Positions 1 through 5,988 of a DNA stretch of 6,963 bases are shown here, in pieces. How positions within the stretch are numbered: the first letter of the stretch is position 1; the number at the start of each line of letters is the position of its first letter. Made by a program: the position numbers and the translations under genes. The stretch is taken from positions 1 through 6,963 of the forward strand of contig JAJZPX010000103.1 of NCBI GenBank assembly GCA_021811025.1. The letters are read 5' to 3'. This DNA is from Actinomycetes bacterium (GTDB taxonomy: Bacteria; Actinomycetota; Coriobacteriia; Anaerosomatales; JAJZPX01). The notes under the pieces were generated by a model. It ran no database searches. It saw only the letters and a program-made list of their open reading frames with translations, and was not told the origin of the DNA.

Positions 1-174
1 GACTTGAGGGCACGCGAGTCCCTCACGACGACCGCGCGCGCGATTCACCTCTCCGGGCGAGCCATCACCCGTGTGCTCAGAGTGGCGCGCACGATCGCCG
101 ATCTGGAGGGATCCGAACGCGTGACGACGGACCAAGTGATGGAGGCGTCATTCTTGAGGAGCTGGGACGCGTGA
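1..174 (+). CDS. comM: ComM/YifB-family Mg-chelatase-like AAA+ ATPase, C-terminal end (5' truncated by window)
   Basis: Reading frame 1 is open from the first base to TGA at 172-174 and gives 57 residues. It contains LSGRAITRVLRVARTIADLE followed by GSERVTTDQVMEA, which is the typical C-terminal helical end of ComM/YifB proteins (the Mg-chelatase C-terminal domain: S-x-R-x-x-x-R-x-L-x-V-A-R-T-I-A-D-L). The family are AAA+ ATPases. In Haemophilus and Vibrio, ComM is a branch-migration helicase that helps integrate incoming DNA during natural transformation. The ATPase core is outside the window and cannot be judged. The stop codon overlaps the start of dprA (TGATG at 172-176), which suggests translational coupling; the comM-dprA pair is common in bacteria and fits a shared role in handling taken-up single-stranded DNA. 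The identification rests only on this short tail and the neighbour. Confidence 0.85.
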   Translation, partial: DLRARESLTTTARAIHLSGRAITRVLRVARTIADLEGSERVTTDQVMEASFLRSWDA

Positions 175-1076
175 TGTTCGAACGCCACGAGCTGCGTCGC
201 GGCACGGAGGGATATCCTGTCTCGCTCGCCGAGTCGCCCCGGCCGCCCAAGGTCCTCTACGTCGCGGGGGACCCGGCCGCCATCGATTGCGGTCTCGCGG
301 TCATCGGCGCGCGCCGCGCGACTCCATACGGGCTCGAATGCGCCCGGATGCTCGCGGGATGGGCGGCCGCCCAGGGAGTGACGATCATCTCGGGAGCCGC
401 GCATGGCTGCGACCAGGCCGCTCAGCAGGCGGCGGTGGACGCGGGCGGGAGGTCGATCGCCGTCCTGGGCTGCGGCGCAGACGTCGACTACCCTCCCAGC
501 TCGCGATCGCTGCTCGCCGCGCTCAGGAGCGCCGGCGCGGTGGTCTCTGAGGTGCCCTGGGGACGCGATCCCGTTCGTCACGCCTTCCCCGCACGAAACC
601 GGATCATCGCCGCGCTCTCCCGCGCGATCCTCGTCGTCGAGGCAGCGATCCCGAGCGGCACCTTCTCCACGGTCGAGCACGCCGCGAACGCCGGACGCGA
701 GGTCTGGGTCGTCCCGGGATCCATCTTCGCTCCCGAGAGCCGGGGGCCGAACGCGCTGCTCTCAGAGGGAGCCAAGCCGATCACCGACGTCTCGGACCTC
801 GCCGAGGCGCTGCGCCAGGTGCATCTTCTCGGAACCGGGGCCTCATGCCCCTCGCTCTTGGTCGACGCCGCCGACCCCGTCCTGCGGGCGCTGATCGCCA
901 ACCCCATGCGCCCTGACGACGTCGCGCGCCACCTCGCGCTCGACGTCGTCGACGTCGCCCGGCGCATCTCGCGGCTCGAAGCCGCAGCGCTCGTCACCCG
1001 GTATCCCGACGGGCGCTACGGCAAGGCGCGGAGAAAGGAGGTGCCCGAGGCTCGTCTCAACACCGGCACCAGGTAG
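171..1076 (+). CDS. dprA: DNA-processing protein DprA (Smf), short form without N-terminal SAM/HhH domain
   Basis: DprA binds incoming single-stranded DNA and loads RecA on it during transformation. The 301-residue product has the Rossmann-like DprA core: GYPVSLAESPRPPKVLYVAGD (14-34) gives the usual entry into the fold, then VIGARRATPYG (44-54), SGAAHGCDQAA (74-84, normally SGLARGID..AH), IAVLGCGADVDYPP (96-109), the hallmark FPARNRIIAALSR (139-151), VVEAAIPSGT (155-164) and VVPGSIF (180-186). Residues from about 234 to 285 fit the DprA C-terminal winged-helix domain. Only about 14 residues precede the core, so the SAM/HhH-like domain of ~360-residue homologues is absent. Start choice: GTG 171 lies 9 nt after GAGGAG (156-161); ATG 174 overlaps the comM stop as TGATG and is equally plausible. 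The position-78 His and the Q85 in place of the usual His are mild departures; the family call is secure. Confidence 0.93.
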   Translation: MMFERHELRRGTEGYPVSLAESPRPPKVLYVAGDPAAIDCGLAVIGARRATPYGLECARMLAGWAAAQGVTIISGAAHGCDQAAQQAAVDAGGRSIAVLGCGADVDYPPSSRSLLAALRSAGAVVSEVPWGRDPVRHAFPARNRIIAALSRAILVVEAAIPSGTFSTVEHAANAGREVWVVPGSIFAPESRGPNALLSEGAKPITDVSDLAEALRQVHLLGTGASCPSLLVDAADPVLRALIANPMRPDDVARHLALDVVDVARRISRLEAAALVTRYPDGRYGKARRKEVPEARLNTGTR

Positions 1077-1079
1077 AAT
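1074..1079 (+). promoter_or_regulatory. Possible -10 element (TAGAAT) for trmFO
   Basis: TAGAAT matches the sigma70 -10 consensus TATAAT at 5 of 6 positions. It is one of the few AT-rich hexamers in this GC-rich region and starts on the dprA stop codon. Transcription would begin near 1086, giving a leader of about 30 nt before the trmFO ATG. No convincing -35 hexamer lies 16-18 nt upstream and there is no TGn extension, so this is only a candidate; read-through from dprA is the alternative. Confidence 0.3.
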
Positions 1080-1115
1080 AGGAGTGTCGCAGCAGTCCAT
1101 CGCAGCAAGGAGAGC

Positions 1116-2477
1116 ATGGCAGAGTCCGGACACGTGACGGTAGTCGGTGGCGGTCTGGCCGGCAGCGAGGCGGCCTGGCAGCTGGCTCGCCGCGGCGTCG
1201 CGGTGACGCTCGCCGAGATGCGACCCTCGGTAACCGGCCCCGCGCACCACACGGCCCGGCTCGCGGAGCTCGTGTGCTCGAACTCCCTTCGGAGCGACGA
1301 CCCTTCGACGGCGGCCGGACGGCTCAAGCGCGAGCTGGAAGCGCTCGGGAGCATCGTGCTCGCGTGCGCGCGAGCGACATCCATCCCGGCGGGCGCGGCG
1401 CTCGCCGTCGACCGCGACCGGTTCGCTGCCCTGGTCACGCGAGTCCTGGAATCCCATCCTCGCATCGAGATCGTGCGAGAGGAGATCACCGATCTCCCCG
1501 CCGGCGACACGATCGTGGCCACCGGTCCGCTGACCTCCGACGCGTTGGCTGCATCGCTCTCATCGGTCGTGGGGGATCGCCGCCTCTCGTTCTTCGACGC
1601 CGCCGCGCCGATCGTTGACGCGTCGACGATCGACCGTACGGTGGTGTTCGCCGCCTCGCGGTACGGCAAGGGCGGAGGTGCGGACTACCTCAACGCGCCG
1701 ATGGACCGCGCGGAATACGATAGGTTCCGCGAAGCGTTGCTCTCGGCCGAGCGCGTCCGAGCGAAGGACTTCGAGGCGCGCGAGCTGTTCCAGGCGTGCC
1801 AGCCGGTCGAGGAGATCGCACGCACCGGTCCCGACTCGCTGCGTTTCGGCGCGATGAAGCCCGTCGGCCTGACCGACCCCCTAACCGGCGCGCGTCCCTA
1901 CGCCGTCGTGCAGCTCCGATCGGAGGACCGGCACGGGGCCGCGTACAACCTCGTCGGCTTCCAGACCAACCTCACGTTCCCCGAGCAGCGACGCGTCTTC
2001 CGTCTGATCCCCGGCCTCGAGCGCGCCGAATTCGCGACGTACGGCGTGTTGCATCGCAACACGTTCGTGGATGCCCCGCGGCTGCTCGCGCCCGACATGT
2101 CGCTGCGCGCGCACCCGCGCATCGCGCTCGCCGGGCAGCTGACGGGGACCGAGGGCTACCTGGAAGCGGTCGCCGGGGGACTTCTGGCCGCCCTCGGGAC
2201 CTACGCTCGCCTCGAGTCGCTCGAGCCCGTTTGCCTGCCGCCGGAGACCGTCTTCGGTGCCCTGGTCGCGCACGCCACCGATCCCGCAACCGGCCCCTAC
2301 CAGCCCATGCACGTCAACTTCGGCATCCTGCCACCCCTCGATCCGCCCGTCCGCGGGAAGAGCGCGAGGTACGCGGCACACGCGGAGCGCGCGGGATCGG
2401 CGCTCTCGGCTTGGATCGAGAGCCGCGCCGACCTCGCGATCGAACCCGACAGCGCGCGAGAGGCGGTGGACGCATGA
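1116..2477 (+). CDS. trmFO: Methylenetetrahydrofolate-tRNA-(uracil-5-)-methyltransferase TrmFO
   Basis: This is the FAD-dependent enzyme that methylates U54 of tRNA to m5U (ribothymidine) using methylenetetrahydrofolate rather than SAM. The 453 residues open with an FAD dinucleotide-binding motif, VTVVGGGLAGSEAAWQLARR (7-26), then EMRP (34-37), and ELVCSNSLR (51-59). PAGAALAVDRDRF (91-103) and RYGKGGGADYLNAP (182-195) are family blocks. FQACQPVEEIARTG (225-238) carries Cys228, the counterpart of catalytic Cys226 in B. subtilis TrmFO; Cys54 matches its Cys53. LRFGAMKPVGL, YNLVGFQTNLTFPEQ and AGQLTGTEGYLEA complete the signature. The length is normal for the family. ATG 1116 follows AAGGAG (1107-1112) with a tight 3-nt spacer, and the N-terminus aligns with the FAD motif as expected. 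The gene ends in an ATGA overlap with xerC. It could be confused with GidA/MnmG, but that protein is about 620 residues. Confidence 0.96.
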   Translation: MAESGHVTVVGGGLAGSEAAWQLARRGVAVTLAEMRPSVTGPAHHTARLAELVCSNSLRSDDPSTAAGRLKRELEALGSIVLACARATSIPAGAALAVDRDRFAALVTRVLESHPRIEIVREEITDLPAGDTIVATGPLTSDALAASLSSVVGDRRLSFFDAAAPIVDASTIDRTVVFAASRYGKGGGADYLNAPMDRAEYDRFREALLSAERVRAKDFEARELFQACQPVEEIARTGPDSLRFGAMKPVGLTDPLTGARPYAVVQLRSEDRHGAAYNLVGFQTNLTFPEQRRVFRLIPGLERAEFATYGVLHRNTFVDAPRLLAPDMSLRAHPRIALAGQLTGTEGYLEAVAGGLLAALGTYARLESLEPVCLPPETVFGALVAHATDPATGPYQPMHVNFGILPPLDPPVRGKSARYAAHAERAGSALSAWIESRADLAIEPDSAREAVDA

Positions 2478-3367
2478 CGCCCGAAGAGCTGGTCGACCGA
2501 TTCCTCACGCACATGCAGGCGGAGCGCGGGATGTCCCCGGCCACCGTGCGTGCCTACGCCTCCGATCTCGCGGCCTACCTCGTGTGGGCTGCCCACAGGC
2601 AGATCGACCCCGTCGCTCTCACTCATCGGACGCTGCGACTCTACCTCGCCGAGCTCACGACCGCGCGATACGCACCCCGAACCGTCGGCCGCCGTCTCTC
2701 GTCGCTGCGCAGCTTCTTCGACTTCCTGGTGGAGAGAGGCTTCGCTCCGGGGAACCCCGCAGCGGCCCTCGGCGCTCCGAAGCCCCCCTCGCGGCTCCCG
2801 CGGATCGTGTCCGCCGACCTCCTCAACGCCCTCCTCGATGCGCCGGACGCGTCGACTCCGCAGGGCATGCGCGACTCCGCCGTCCTCGAGCTGCTCTACG
2901 CCGCGGGCCTGCGCGTAGGGGAGGCAGAGTCCCTGGACTTGGGCGGCCTCGACCTCGCTCAGGGGCAGGTGCGCGTGCTCGGCAAGGGCGCGAAGGAGAG
3001 GATAGTCCCGATCCACCGGTACGCGGCCGGCAAGCTCGGCCGCTGGTTGCGCGATGGCCGGCCCTGCTTGCGCAGGGCCTCGCGAGCCACGGACGCCCTC
3101 TTCATCAACCGCCTCGGAACGCGGTACTCGGCGGGCTCGATCAGGCGGATGATGGCGCGTCACATGGCCGAGGTGGGAGGGGCCGCCGGCCTCACGCCTC
3201 ACGCGCTGCGGCACACGTTCGCGACGCATCTCCTCGAGGGCGGCGCGGACCTCAGGAGCGTTCAGGAACTGCTCGGTCACGTTGCGCTGTCCACGACCCA
3301 AATCTATACTCATCTGAGCGTGACACGCCTTCAGGATGTTCACCGCGACGCCCATCCCAGAGCCTAA
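2474..3367 (+). CDS. xerC: Site-specific tyrosine recombinase, XerC/XerD type
   Basis: Xer recombinases resolve chromosome dimers at dif near the terminus, usually as an XerC/XerD pair acting with FtsK. From ATG 2474, which overlaps the trmFO stop (ATGA), the product is 297 residues, the normal Xer length. The N-terminal SAM-like core-binding domain covers about 4-88 (FLTHMQAERGMSPATVRAY, then RRLSSLRSFFDFLVERG). The catalytic domain has the complete set: R147 in LYAAGLRVGEAESL, K171 in GKGAKERIVPI, H243 and R246 in HALRHTFATHLLEGG, H269 in LLGHVALSTTQIY, and nucleophile Y278. These sit one residue before their E. coli XerD equivalents. XerC rather than XerD is inferred from the trmFO-xerC neighbourhood known in Bacillus (codV); sequence alone does not settle it. 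A longer open frame exists upstream, but it lies inside trmFO. The last codons also contain a likely promoter for the next gene. Confidence 0.92.
   Translation: MTPEELVDRFLTHMQAERGMSPATVRAYASDLAAYLVWAAHRQIDPVALTHRTLRLYLAELTTARYAPRTVGRRLSSLRSFFDFLVERGFAPGNPAAALGAPKPPSRLPRIVSADLLNALLDAPDASTPQGMRDSAVLELLYAAGLRVGEAESLDLGGLDLAQGQVRVLGKGAKERIVPIHRYAAGKLGRWLRDGRPCLRRASRATDALFINRLGTRYSAGSIRRMMARHMAEVGGAAGLTPHALRHTFATHLLEGGADLRSVQELLGHVALSTTQIYTHLSVTRLQDVHRDAHPRA
3282..3310 (+). promoter_or_regulatory. Likely sigma70-type promoter inside xerC, for the sigma factor gene
   Basis: TTGCGC (3282-3287) and TATACT (3305-3310) are separated by exactly 17 nt. The -10 matches the consensus at 5 of 6 positions and the -35 keeps the TTG. 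Initiation would fall near 3317, leaving a leader of about 80 nt before ATG 3396. The -10 is formed by the Xer codons for Y278 and T279. The local codons CAA, TAT, ACT and CAT are A/T-ending, while the other seven Tyr codons of this gene are all TAC and the other seven Gln codons all CAG. That favours selection for the DNA signal over chance. Confidence 0.55.
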
Positions 3368-3395
3368 AGGGGCAGGTCTCCAGGGGAGTCACTTG

Positions 3396-4190
3396 ATGAA
3401 ACCGGATCCGCGACCGACGGACCTGGCCGCCCTGTGGGCTGCCTACAAGGAAGACGACGACCAGAACGCGCGCGAACGCCTCATCCTCAACTACTCGCCA
3501 CTGGTGAAGTACGTGGCCGGAAGGCTCTCGGCGAACCTGCCGCCCACCGTCGAGAACGCCGACCTCATCAGCTACGGCATCTTCGGGCTGATAGACGGTA
3601 TCGAGAAGTTCGATCCCGCGCGCGGCATCAAGTTCGAGACGTACGCGATCGCTCGCATCAAGGGCGCGATCATCGACGAACTGCGCGCGATGGACTGGGT
3701 GCCTCGTTCGGTGCGAGCCCACGCTCGCGAGATCGAGCGCGCGTACATCGCTCTCGAGAACCGCTTGCGGCGGGTGCCGAAGGACGCCGAGGTCGCGAAA
3801 GAGATGGGCATCTCGGCGAAGGAGCTCCAGGACATCTTCACGAAGCTCAGCTACACCTCCGTCGTGTCGTTCGAGGAGCTGTGGACGCCTGGCGGCGAGC
3901 GCGACGAGAAGACCAGCCTGATCGGGACGATCCAGGACGAGTCGGCCGAGGACCCGGTGGCGACGTTCGAGACCACCGAGATCAAGGACATCCTCGCGAA
4001 CGCTATCGAGCGCCTTCCCGAGCGTGAGAAGATAGTCATAGCGCTCTACTACTACGAGGGTCTGACGCTGAAGGAGATCGGGGAGGTCCTGGGCGTGACC
4101 GAGTCGCGCGTGAGCCAGCTGCACACCAAGGCGGTGCTGCGGCTTCGCGCTCGTCTCCACTCCGCCCAGGGCTACGTCCCCTCGATCTGA
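3396..4190 (+). CDS. whiG: RNA polymerase sigma factor, FliA/WhiG family
   Basis: This is a group 3 sigma factor of the motility/sporulation class. From ATG 3396 it has 264 residues. Region 2 spans about 27-103 (LILNYSPLVKYVAGRLSANL, SYGIFGLIDGIEKFD, KFETYAIARIKGAIIDELRAMDWVPRSVR), region 3 about 108-185, and region 4 about 200-252, with the helix-turn-helix LTLKEIGEVLGVTESRVSQLHTKA. Several blocks are almost the same as Streptomyces WhiG (NYSPLVKYVAGR, KFETYAI.RI.GA.IDELRA.DW.PRSVR, EREK.V..LYYYEGLTL.EIG.VLGVTESRVSQ.HTK), and less like Bacillus SigD. An upstream in-frame ATG at 3336 overlaps xerC and adds a non-conserved stretch; AGGGGAG at 3382-3388 is 7 nt from ATG 3396, so I chose that start. 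In Streptomyces, WhiG is held by the anti-sigma RsiG with c-di-GMP; flagellated bacteria use FlgM. Neither gene is in the window. Whether it drives motility or development here cannot be told. Confidence 0.93.
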   Translation: MKPDPRPTDLAALWAAYKEDDDQNARERLILNYSPLVKYVAGRLSANLPPTVENADLISYGIFGLIDGIEKFDPARGIKFETYAIARIKGAIIDELRAMDWVPRSVRAHAREIERAYIALENRLRRVPKDAEVAKEMGISAKELQDIFTKLSYTSVVSFEELWTPGGERDEKTSLIGTIQDESAEDPVATFETTEIKDILANAIERLPEREKIVIALYYYEGLTLKEIGEVLGVTESRVSQLHTKAVLRLRARLHSAQGYVPSI

Positions 4191-4210
4191 GCGAGACGGG
4201 AGGGGTCGGC

Positions 4211-4804
4211 ATGGCGGGAGAGACGATCCTCGTCGTCGAGGACACCGAGCTGCTGCGTCGCATCTACACGGACAAGCTCATTCAGGAAGGGTACGTCGTC
4301 CACGCGGCGGCCGACGGGCTCGAGGCGCTCTCGCTGATCCGGGCGCACAGGGTCGACCTGGTGCTGCTCGACCTCATCATGCCGCGCATGTCCGGCCTCG
4401 AGGCCCTCGAGGCGCTCAAGTCCGATCCCCGCACGCTGGACGTCCCTGTGATCATCCTCTCGAACCTCGGCCAGGACAGCGACATCCAACGCGGGCTGGA
4501 GATGGGCGCCGTGGACTACCTGATCAAGAACGCCGCGAAGCCGGCCGACGTCTCCGTGAAGATCCGCACCACGCTCGATAACGCGTCCGAGAGAACGGCC
4601 GAGGCGCAGGGCTATCACCTGATGGTGCGCGACCGCGAGGCGGACGCCGAGCGCTTCGTCGCCGAGCAGAAGATGCCGCGGCGCTTCTGGTGCCCCGCGT
4701 GCGAGCTCGAGCTGGAGCTGGAACTCATCCCGCACCGCGACCGCCCGGGCTGGTACGACGGCCATTTCGTCTGTCCGAGCTGCCCTCGCGAATTCGGCTC
4801 CTGA
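4211..4804 (+). CDS. Response regulator: CheY-like receiver with C-terminal zinc-ribbon-like domain
   Basis: The 197-residue protein begins with a complete receiver domain (about 5-125): acidic pocket E10/D11 in ILVVEDTELLRR, phosphoacceptor D54 in LVLLDLIMPRMSG, switch Ser84 in VIILSNLGQ, and Lys106 in GAVDYLIKN. A charged linker predicted to be helical (about 126-157) leads to a small C-terminal module, FWCPACELELELELIPH (159-175) and FVCPSC (186-191). The two Cys-x-x-Cys pairs (C161/C164 and C188/C191, 23 residues apart) look like a zinc ribbon. There is no DNA-binding helix-turn-helix, GGDEF, HD-GYP or other standard output. GGGAGG (4198-4203) lies 7 nt before ATG, and only 20 nt separate it from the sigma gene, so the two are probably co-transcribed. 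I infer a protein- or nucleic-acid-binding output, possibly tied to the sigma factor, but nothing in the sequence names a target. No histidine kinase is nearby. Confidence 0.85.
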   Translation: MAGETILVVEDTELLRRIYTDKLIQEGYVVHAAADGLEALSLIRAHRVDLVLLDLIMPRMSGLEALEALKSDPRTLDVPVIILSNLGQDSDIQRGLEMGAVDYLIKNAAKPADVSVKIRTTLDNASERTAEAQGYHLMVRDREADAERFVAEQKMPRRFWCPACELELELELIPHRDRPGWYDGHFVCPSCPREFGS

Positions 4805-4820
4805 GCCACAGCGCCTGCGC

Positions 4821-4848
4821 TTGTCCGCGCCCCATCGTGTGGTACACT
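4821..4848 (+). promoter_or_regulatory. Strong extended -10 promoter for rpsB-tsf
   Basis: TTGTCC (4821-4826) and TACACT (4843-4848) are 16 nt apart, and TGG directly precedes the -10, forming an extended -10. The predicted start near 4855 gives a leader of about 125 nt. This is the best promoter in the window and sits where a ribosomal protein operon would be expected to start. No intrinsic terminator for the upstream response regulator gene is visible in the 16 nt between its stop codon and the -35. Confidence 0.7.
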
Positions 4849-4854
4849 ACCTTG

Positions 4855-4979
4855 GCTTTGAATACGCGCGCCCGTCGACCTTCGAGCCGGTGCCGCCCGG
4901 ATGACGCTCCGAGCGGTCTTCGCTCACGATGAAGGGATGACACGGGCGTCAGGACAACCGTCGAATCGGAGGAAGCGTC
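4855..4979 (+). promoter_or_regulatory. rpsB 5' leader with two competing pairings, candidate S2 autoregulatory element
   Basis: The leader contains TGACGC at 4902-4907 and two copies of its complement GCGTCA, at 4946-4951 and 4975-4980. The second copy lies between the Shine-Dalgarno (GGAGGA, 4968-4973) and the start, and includes the A of ATG. Pairing 4901-4910 with 4971-4981 gives 10 bp with one bulged A (4974) and would hide both the ribosome binding site and the start. Pairing 4902-4909 with 4944-4951 (8 bp with one G-U) instead leaves them free. A small hairpin, GAGCG-gtctt-CGCTC (4911-4925), nests inside either form. E. coli rpsB-tsf is known to be repressed by S2 through its leader; that this leader works similarly is inference. 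I did not recognise it as a described RNA family. Confidence 0.4.
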
Positions 4980-5897
4980 ATGGCAGTCGTGTCTATGAAG
5001 GCCCTGCTCGAGGCCGGCGTCCACTTCGGGCATCAGACCCGCCGGTGGAACCCGAAGATGAAGCCGTACATCTTCACCGAGCGGAACGGCATCTACATCC
5101 TCGACCTTCAGCGGACCCTGCGCGAGCTCGACAGCGCGTACCGGTTCGTCCGCGAGATCACCTCTTCCGGCCAGAGCGTGCTGTTCGTGGGCACCAAGAA
5201 GCAGGCGCAGGACTCGATCCGCAGCGAAGCGGAACGCGCGGGCCAGCCGTTCGTGAACCAGCGCTGGCTGGGCGGCATGCTCACCAACTGGGTGACGGTC
5301 CGCAACCGCATCAAGCGCCTCGGCGAACTCGAGCGGATGCAGGAGGACGGCACGATGGCGTCGCTGCCCAAGAAGGAGCAGCTGCACCTGAAGGCCGAGC
5401 TCGAGAAGCTCGAGAAGAACCTCTCGGGGATCCGCGAGATGAACGCGCTGCCGGGCGCTGTCTTCATCGTCGACACGAAGCGCGAGACGATCGCGGTTGC
5501 CGAGGCGCGCCGGCTGAAGATACCGATCATCGGGATCGTCGACACCAACTGCGACCCGGACGAAGTCGACTTCGTGATCCCCGGCAACGACGACGCCATC
5601 CGCTCCGTCAGCCTTATCTGCAGCGTCATCGCCAGGGCTGCCGAAGAGGGAAAGGCCGCCTTCGAGGGCCCCAAGGTCGTTGGCGAGCAGCCGGAGGCGC
5701 CGAAGGTCGTCGCGGGCGTCGAGGTTCCCCCGGCGGTCGCCGAAGCGGAGCCTGCCGAGGCAGCTGCGGTCCCGGCCGAGGAGCCCACCGGCCCCGTCGA
5801 GCCAGGGACCGACGCGACCGGCGAACCGGTGCCGCAGGCGCCGGGAATCGTCGACGAGGCCGTCCAGGCGCCCGAAGGGCCGTCCGAGGCGGAGTAG
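4980..5897 (+). CDS. rpsB: 30S ribosomal protein S2 with long acidic C-terminal tail
   Basis: S2 is a component of the 30S subunit and joins late in assembly, near S1 where S1 is present. The 305-residue product has the conserved core: MAVVSMKALLEAGVHFGHQT (1-20), RRWNPKMKPYIF (21-32), FVGTKKQAQ (69-77), VNQRWLGGMLTNW (92-104), PGAVFIVDTKRE (158-169), IPIIGIVDTNCDPD (181-194) and IPGNDDAIRSV (200-210). The core ends at about 225. The remaining ~80 residues are low-complexity, rich in Ala, Pro, Glu and Val and almost without basic residues; S2 is commonly 230-270 residues, so this tail is long. ATG 4980 follows GGAGGA (4968-4973) with a 6-nt spacer and matches the conserved S2 N-terminus. It is the first gene of the translation operon with tsf. 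Confidence 0.97.
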   Translation: MAVVSMKALLEAGVHFGHQTRRWNPKMKPYIFTERNGIYILDLQRTLRELDSAYRFVREITSSGQSVLFVGTKKQAQDSIRSEAERAGQPFVNQRWLGGMLTNWVTVRNRIKRLGELERMQEDGTMASLPKKEQLHLKAELEKLEKNLSGIREMNALPGAVFIVDTKRETIAVAEARRLKIPIIGIVDTNCDPDEVDFVIPGNDDAIRSVSLICSVIARAAEEGKAAFEGPKVVGEQPEAPKVVAGVEVPPAVAEAEPAEAAAVPAEEPTGPVEPGTDATGEPVPQAPGIVDEAVQAPEGPSEAE

Positions 5898-5912
5898 GGC
5901 GAACGGCTGCCG

Positions 5913-5953
5913 GCGGGCGGGCGGATCGGCGCGAGAGGCATGTCGCCGCCCGC
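5913..5953 (+). other. GC-rich hairpin in the rpsB-tsf spacer
   Basis: The 91-nt spacer between rpsB and tsf contains CCGCCCGC (5946-5953), which can pair with GCGGGCGG at either 5913-5920 or 5917-5924, giving an 8-bp all-GC stem with a 21-25-nt loop. No T-run follows, so it is not an intrinsic terminator. It could mark an mRNA processing or stability point that sets S2 and EF-Ts levels separately, but in DNA this GC-rich the stem could be fortuitous. Confidence 0.35.
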
Positions 5954-5988
5954 ACCACGCGGGCTAGGGATACCACCAGGAGGAGATC

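Noticed and set aside
1034..1042. Perfect Shine-Dalgarno AAAGGAGGT inside the 3' end of dprA
   Set aside because: No start codon lies at a suitable distance downstream, and the bases are explained by the dprA codons for Arg-Lys-Glu-Val.
843..1669. Long open frames on the minus strand opposite dprA and trmFO, and similar ones opposite xerC and rpsB
   Set aside because: They are mirror frames typical of high-GC coding DNA; their products are low-complexity Arg/Ala/Gly-rich without recognisable motifs, while the + strand genes are certain.
2474..3367. Xer gene as a phage or integron integrase marking a mobile element
   Set aside because: It has housekeeping Xer length and motifs, overlaps trmFO translationally, and there are no attachment repeats or cargo genes.
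3336..3395. Upstream in-frame ATG at 3336 as the sigma factor start
   Set aside because: It would overlap xerC by 32 nt and add 20 residues not found in the family. ATG 3396 has AGGGGAG at a 7-nt spacing and fits WhiG-like N-termini.
4809..4822. Small inverted repeat (AGCGC/GCGCT) after the response regulator as a terminator
   Set aside because: The stem leaves a loop too small or only 4 bp of pairing, and no T-run follows.
4929..4940. Three-codon leader ORF (ATG AAG GGA TGA) in the rpsB leader
   Set aside because: It has no convincing ribosome binding site and its short length makes chance very likely.
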